In this document: one piece after another, positions 60,906 to 64,000 of the stretch | How positions within the stretch are numbered: position 1 is the stretch's first letter | How the letters are laid out: the number at the start of each line of letters is the position of its first letter | NCBI GenBank assembly: GCA_041166745.1 | Contig: JBEEGH010000018.1 | Location: forward strand, 24,021-88,020 | From: DASUCS01 sp041166745 | GTDB taxonomy: Bacteria; Actinomycetota; Acidimicrobiia; Acidimicrobiales; JACDCH01 | Length of the DNA stretch: 64,000 nucleotides | Direction: 5' to 3' | Notes under the pieces: model-generated | What the model was told of the DNA's origin: nothing | The model's input: only the letters and a program-made list of their open reading frames with translations | Databases searched by the model: none | Made by a program: the position numbers and the translations under genes

Positions 60906-61355
60906 CTACGTCTTTTCGGCGCCCGACTTCAGCCGGTTGAGCGTTTCCTGCATGCCGGCCCGCACGATGGCGTCGGGATCGCGTCCCAACAGGCGGAGCT
61001 TGTACGCCAGTCGAACGTATGCCGGCTTCCGGGCCAGCTCGTCGCGGTATTCCGTGACGCGCGTGCCGTCGCCCGCGGCCTCGAACCGGTAACCCCAGCG
61101 CGTCCGGGACTGCTTGACCTCCCACGCGAAGTGGCTCGGCTCGTCGGCGATCACGACCGTGGAGACGGTCGACCACCGCATGAGCCCGCGCTTGTTCCAG
61201 CCCTTGAACTTCGCTCCCACAGCGGGGCCGGATGCGCCCTCGACCCACTCGCAGCGGTGACACTCGGGACTCCAGCGCCCCATGTTCGTGACGTCGGTGA
61301 TGAGCCCCCACACCTGATCGGGTGGGGCGTCGATGGTGGTGCTGACCTCGTCCAT
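60906..61355 (-). CDS. SRPBCC/polyketide-cyclase-like protein
   Basis: A 149-residue START-like lipid- or ligand-binding protein. STTIDAPPDQVWGLITDVTNMGRWSPE is the typical opening, and the final helix is RAGMQETLNRLK. Ligand is unknown. TAGTGT (61370-61365) nine bases before the ATG suggests a leaderless mRNA. Divergent from the aldehyde dehydrogenase. Confidence 0.82.
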   Translation of the reverse strand: MDEVSTTIDAPPDQVWGLITDVTNMGRWSPECHRCEWVEGASGPAVGAKFKGWNKRGLMRWSTVSTVVIADEPSHFAWEVKQSRTRWGYRFEAAGDGTRVTEYRDELARKPAYVRLAYKLRLLGRDPDAIVRAGMQETLNRLKSGAEKT

Positions 61356-61435
61356 GCCGAGGTGACACTAGGCGGGACCTGCCGATAGCCTCGCTCCTGA
61401 CCAACGAGTCAAGTTTCTCCGGGGGAGGTCCCGCG

Positions 61436-62884
<1,449 letters not shown>

Positions 62885-62923
62885 CCGATAGGTCATGTTC
62901 GTGCTGGCTTCCTGCGCGAAAGC

Positions 62924-62955
62924 ACACGGGACCGCTCTTCGGAGCGGTCCCGTGT
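62924..62955 (+). terminator. terminator hairpin after the aldehyde dehydrogenase
   Basis: A perfect 14-bp stem (62924-62937/62942-62955) with a TTCG tetraloop, an extra-stable loop in RNA. No long T-run follows. It lies 40 bases after the stop. Confidence 0.7.
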
Positions 62956-62962
62956 CGCGTTA

Positions 62963-62968
62963 TAGGTT
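62963..62968 (+). promoter_or_regulatory. -10 box TAGGTT for a leaderless mdh transcript
   Basis: TAGGTT ends six bases before the mdh ATG, directly after the preceding terminator. Confidence 0.45.
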
Positions 62969-62974
62969 GGATCC

Positions 62975-63964
62975 ATGAATGAACCCGTACGCGTCGCCAT
63001 CACCGGTGCCGCCGGCCAGATCGGCTACAGCCTGCTGTTCCGCGTCGCCAGCGGATCGATGCTCGGCCCGGACCAGCCGGTCATCCTGCAGCTGCTCGAG
63101 ATCACGCCGGCCCTCGGCGCGCTCGAGGGCGTATGCATGGAGCTCGAAGACTGTGCGTTCCCGACGCTCGCCGGCCTCGTGCCGACGGACGACGCCGACG
63201 TGGCCTTCGGCGACGTCGACTACGCGCTCTTGGTCGGGGCCATGCCCCGCAAGGAGGGCATGGAGCGTTCCGATCTCCTCAGCGCCAATGGCGGCATCTT
63301 CAAGCCGCAAGGCGAGGCGCTGTCGCGTTCGGCCAAGCGCGACGTACGGGTGCTCGTCGTGGGCAACCCCGCCAACACCAACTGCCTCATTGCGCAGCAG
63401 AACGCCAAGGACCTCGATCCCGGCCAGTTCACCGCCATGACCCGACTCGACCACAACCGGGCCGTTGCCCAGCTGGCCAAGAAGGCAGGCGTCCACACGA
63501 CCGACGTGTCCAAGATGACGATCTGGGGCAACCACTCGGCCACGCAGTACCCCGACATCTTCCATGCCGAGATCAATGGCAAGCCGGCGTTCGACGCCGT
63601 CGGCGGCGACCAGGCGTGGCTCGAGTCCGAGTTCATCCCAACGGTGCAGCAGCGCGGCGCGGCGATCATCAAGGCCCGCGGATTGTCGTCTGCGGCCTCG
63701 GCGGCCAACGCCGCGGTCGATCACGTCCGCACGTGGGCGCAGGGCACGGCTTCGGGCGACTGGACGTCGATGGGAATCGTCAGCGACGGAAGCTATGGCG
63801 TGGCCGAGGGCTTGATCTCGTCGTTTCCCGTCACGACGTCGAGCGGAAGCTACGAGGTCGTCCAGGGCCTCGAGATCGACGACTTCTCACGAGCGCGCAT
63901 CGACGCATCGGTCAACGAGCTGGCCGAAGAACGCGCCGCCGTCCAGGAACTCGGCCTCATCTAG
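62975..63964 (+). CDS. mdh: malate dehydrogenase
   Basis: A 329-residue NAD enzyme that turns malate to oxaloacetate. GAAGQIGYSLLFRVASG binds NAD; GAMPRKEGMERSDLL holds substrate Arg residues; catalytic His187 lies in WGNHSATQYPD, the same number as in Thermus and cytosolic-type enzymes. The last TCA-cycle gene in the window. Confidence 0.96.
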   Translation: MNEPVRVAITGAAGQIGYSLLFRVASGSMLGPDQPVILQLLEITPALGALEGVCMELEDCAFPTLAGLVPTDDADVAFGDVDYALLVGAMPRKEGMERSDLLSANGGIFKPQGEALSRSAKRDVRVLVVGNPANTNCLIAQQNAKDLDPGQFTAMTRLDHNRAVAQLAKKAGVHTTDVSKMTIWGNHSATQYPDIFHAEINGKPAFDAVGGDQAWLESEFIPTVQQRGAAIIKARGLSSAASAANAAVDHVRTWAQGTASGDWTSMGIVSDGSYGVAEGLISSFPVTTSSGSYEVVQGLEIDDFSRARIDASVNELAEERAAVQELGLI

Positions 63965-63975
63965 TCGTCATCCAC

Positions 63976-63994
63976 TCGTTTGTGCGGGTTTTTT
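63976..63994 (+). terminator. T-run after mdh, possible terminator end
   Basis: Six T residues (63989-63994) follow TCGTTTGTGCGGG. No upstream arm is visible within the gap after mdh, so this is either a weak terminator or one arm of a repeat cut by the window edge. Confidence 0.3.
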
Positions 63995-64000
63995 AGGCGG

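Overview
The window is a 64 kb stretch of a GC-rich, gene-dense bacterial chromosome. It looks like a free-living actinobacterium, most likely of the Acidimicrobiia (an Ilumatobacter-like lineage). That placement is inference. It rests on the actinobacterial gene order glmM-glmS-acpS-nnr-alr-tsaE-tsaB-rimI-tsaD-groESL, GuaB3 beside GuaA, a probable F420-type luciferase-family oxidoreductase, threonine-rich linkers on exported proteins, zinc-type S14 and S4, and very frequent leaderless start regions. I saw no rRNA, tRNA, CRISPR array, insertion sequence or prophage, and no gene-free stretch longer than about 225 bases.

Region 1 (1-12134) is the spc/alpha ribosomal supercluster: rplE (cut by the left edge), rpsN, rpsH, rplF, rplR, rpsE, rpmD, rplO, secY, adk, map, then infA, rpmJ, rpsM, rpsK, rpsD, rpoA, rplQ. 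Between map and infA lie an orphan DNA methyltransferase, a lipoprotein and a convergent membrane protein, so infA has its own promoter. Several gaps in the cluster hold hairpins, and two hold short leader frames that end on the next start codon. infA seems to start with CTG.

Region 2 (12162-19547) has a reverse-strand Hsp70-like ATPase domain fused to a membrane segment, an Fn3-like region and a PASTA-like domain. It is followed by FKBP, truA, a MarR/MFS efflux pair with a palindromic operator, rplM, rpsI and glmM.

Region 3 (19557-32151) is a compact cell-wall, tRNA-modification and chaperone run: a GlmS-like protein nearly twice the usual size, acpS, nnr, alr, a DmpA-type peptidase, a family 4 uracil-DNA glycosylase, tsaE, tsaB, rimI, tsaD, then groES-groEL behind a CIRCE operator.

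Region 4 (32376-49279) is mixed: a drug-type ABC exporter, a 52-residue protein with a Nudix hydrolase and a PLP decarboxylase, a small secreted/membrane pair, guaB3-guaA (guaA apparently with a CTG start), an NlpC/P60 peptidase, an LLM oxidoreductase with PadR, a dienelactone-hydrolase-like protein, a degenerate glutamate-dehydrogenase-like protein, a flavin-binding-like protein, UvrD/PcrA, an acyl-CoA ligase and a small membrane-anchored protein.

Region 5 (49299-64000) is central metabolism: a B12-binding mutase subunit with sucCD, an amidase, two membrane proteins, purN-purH-folD, a DUF4190-like protein, metF, icd, an aldehyde dehydrogenase and mdh. sucCD, icd and mdh are TCA-cycle steps; purN, purH, folD and metF share one-carbon chemistry.

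The strongest window-wide signal is a TANNNT box ending 5-9 bases before the start codon of about twenty operon-first genes, mostly without a Shine-Dalgarno sequence. This points to leaderless transcripts. Inside operons, genes are typically joined by four-base NTGA overlaps (ATGA, GTGA, TTGA and once CTGA).
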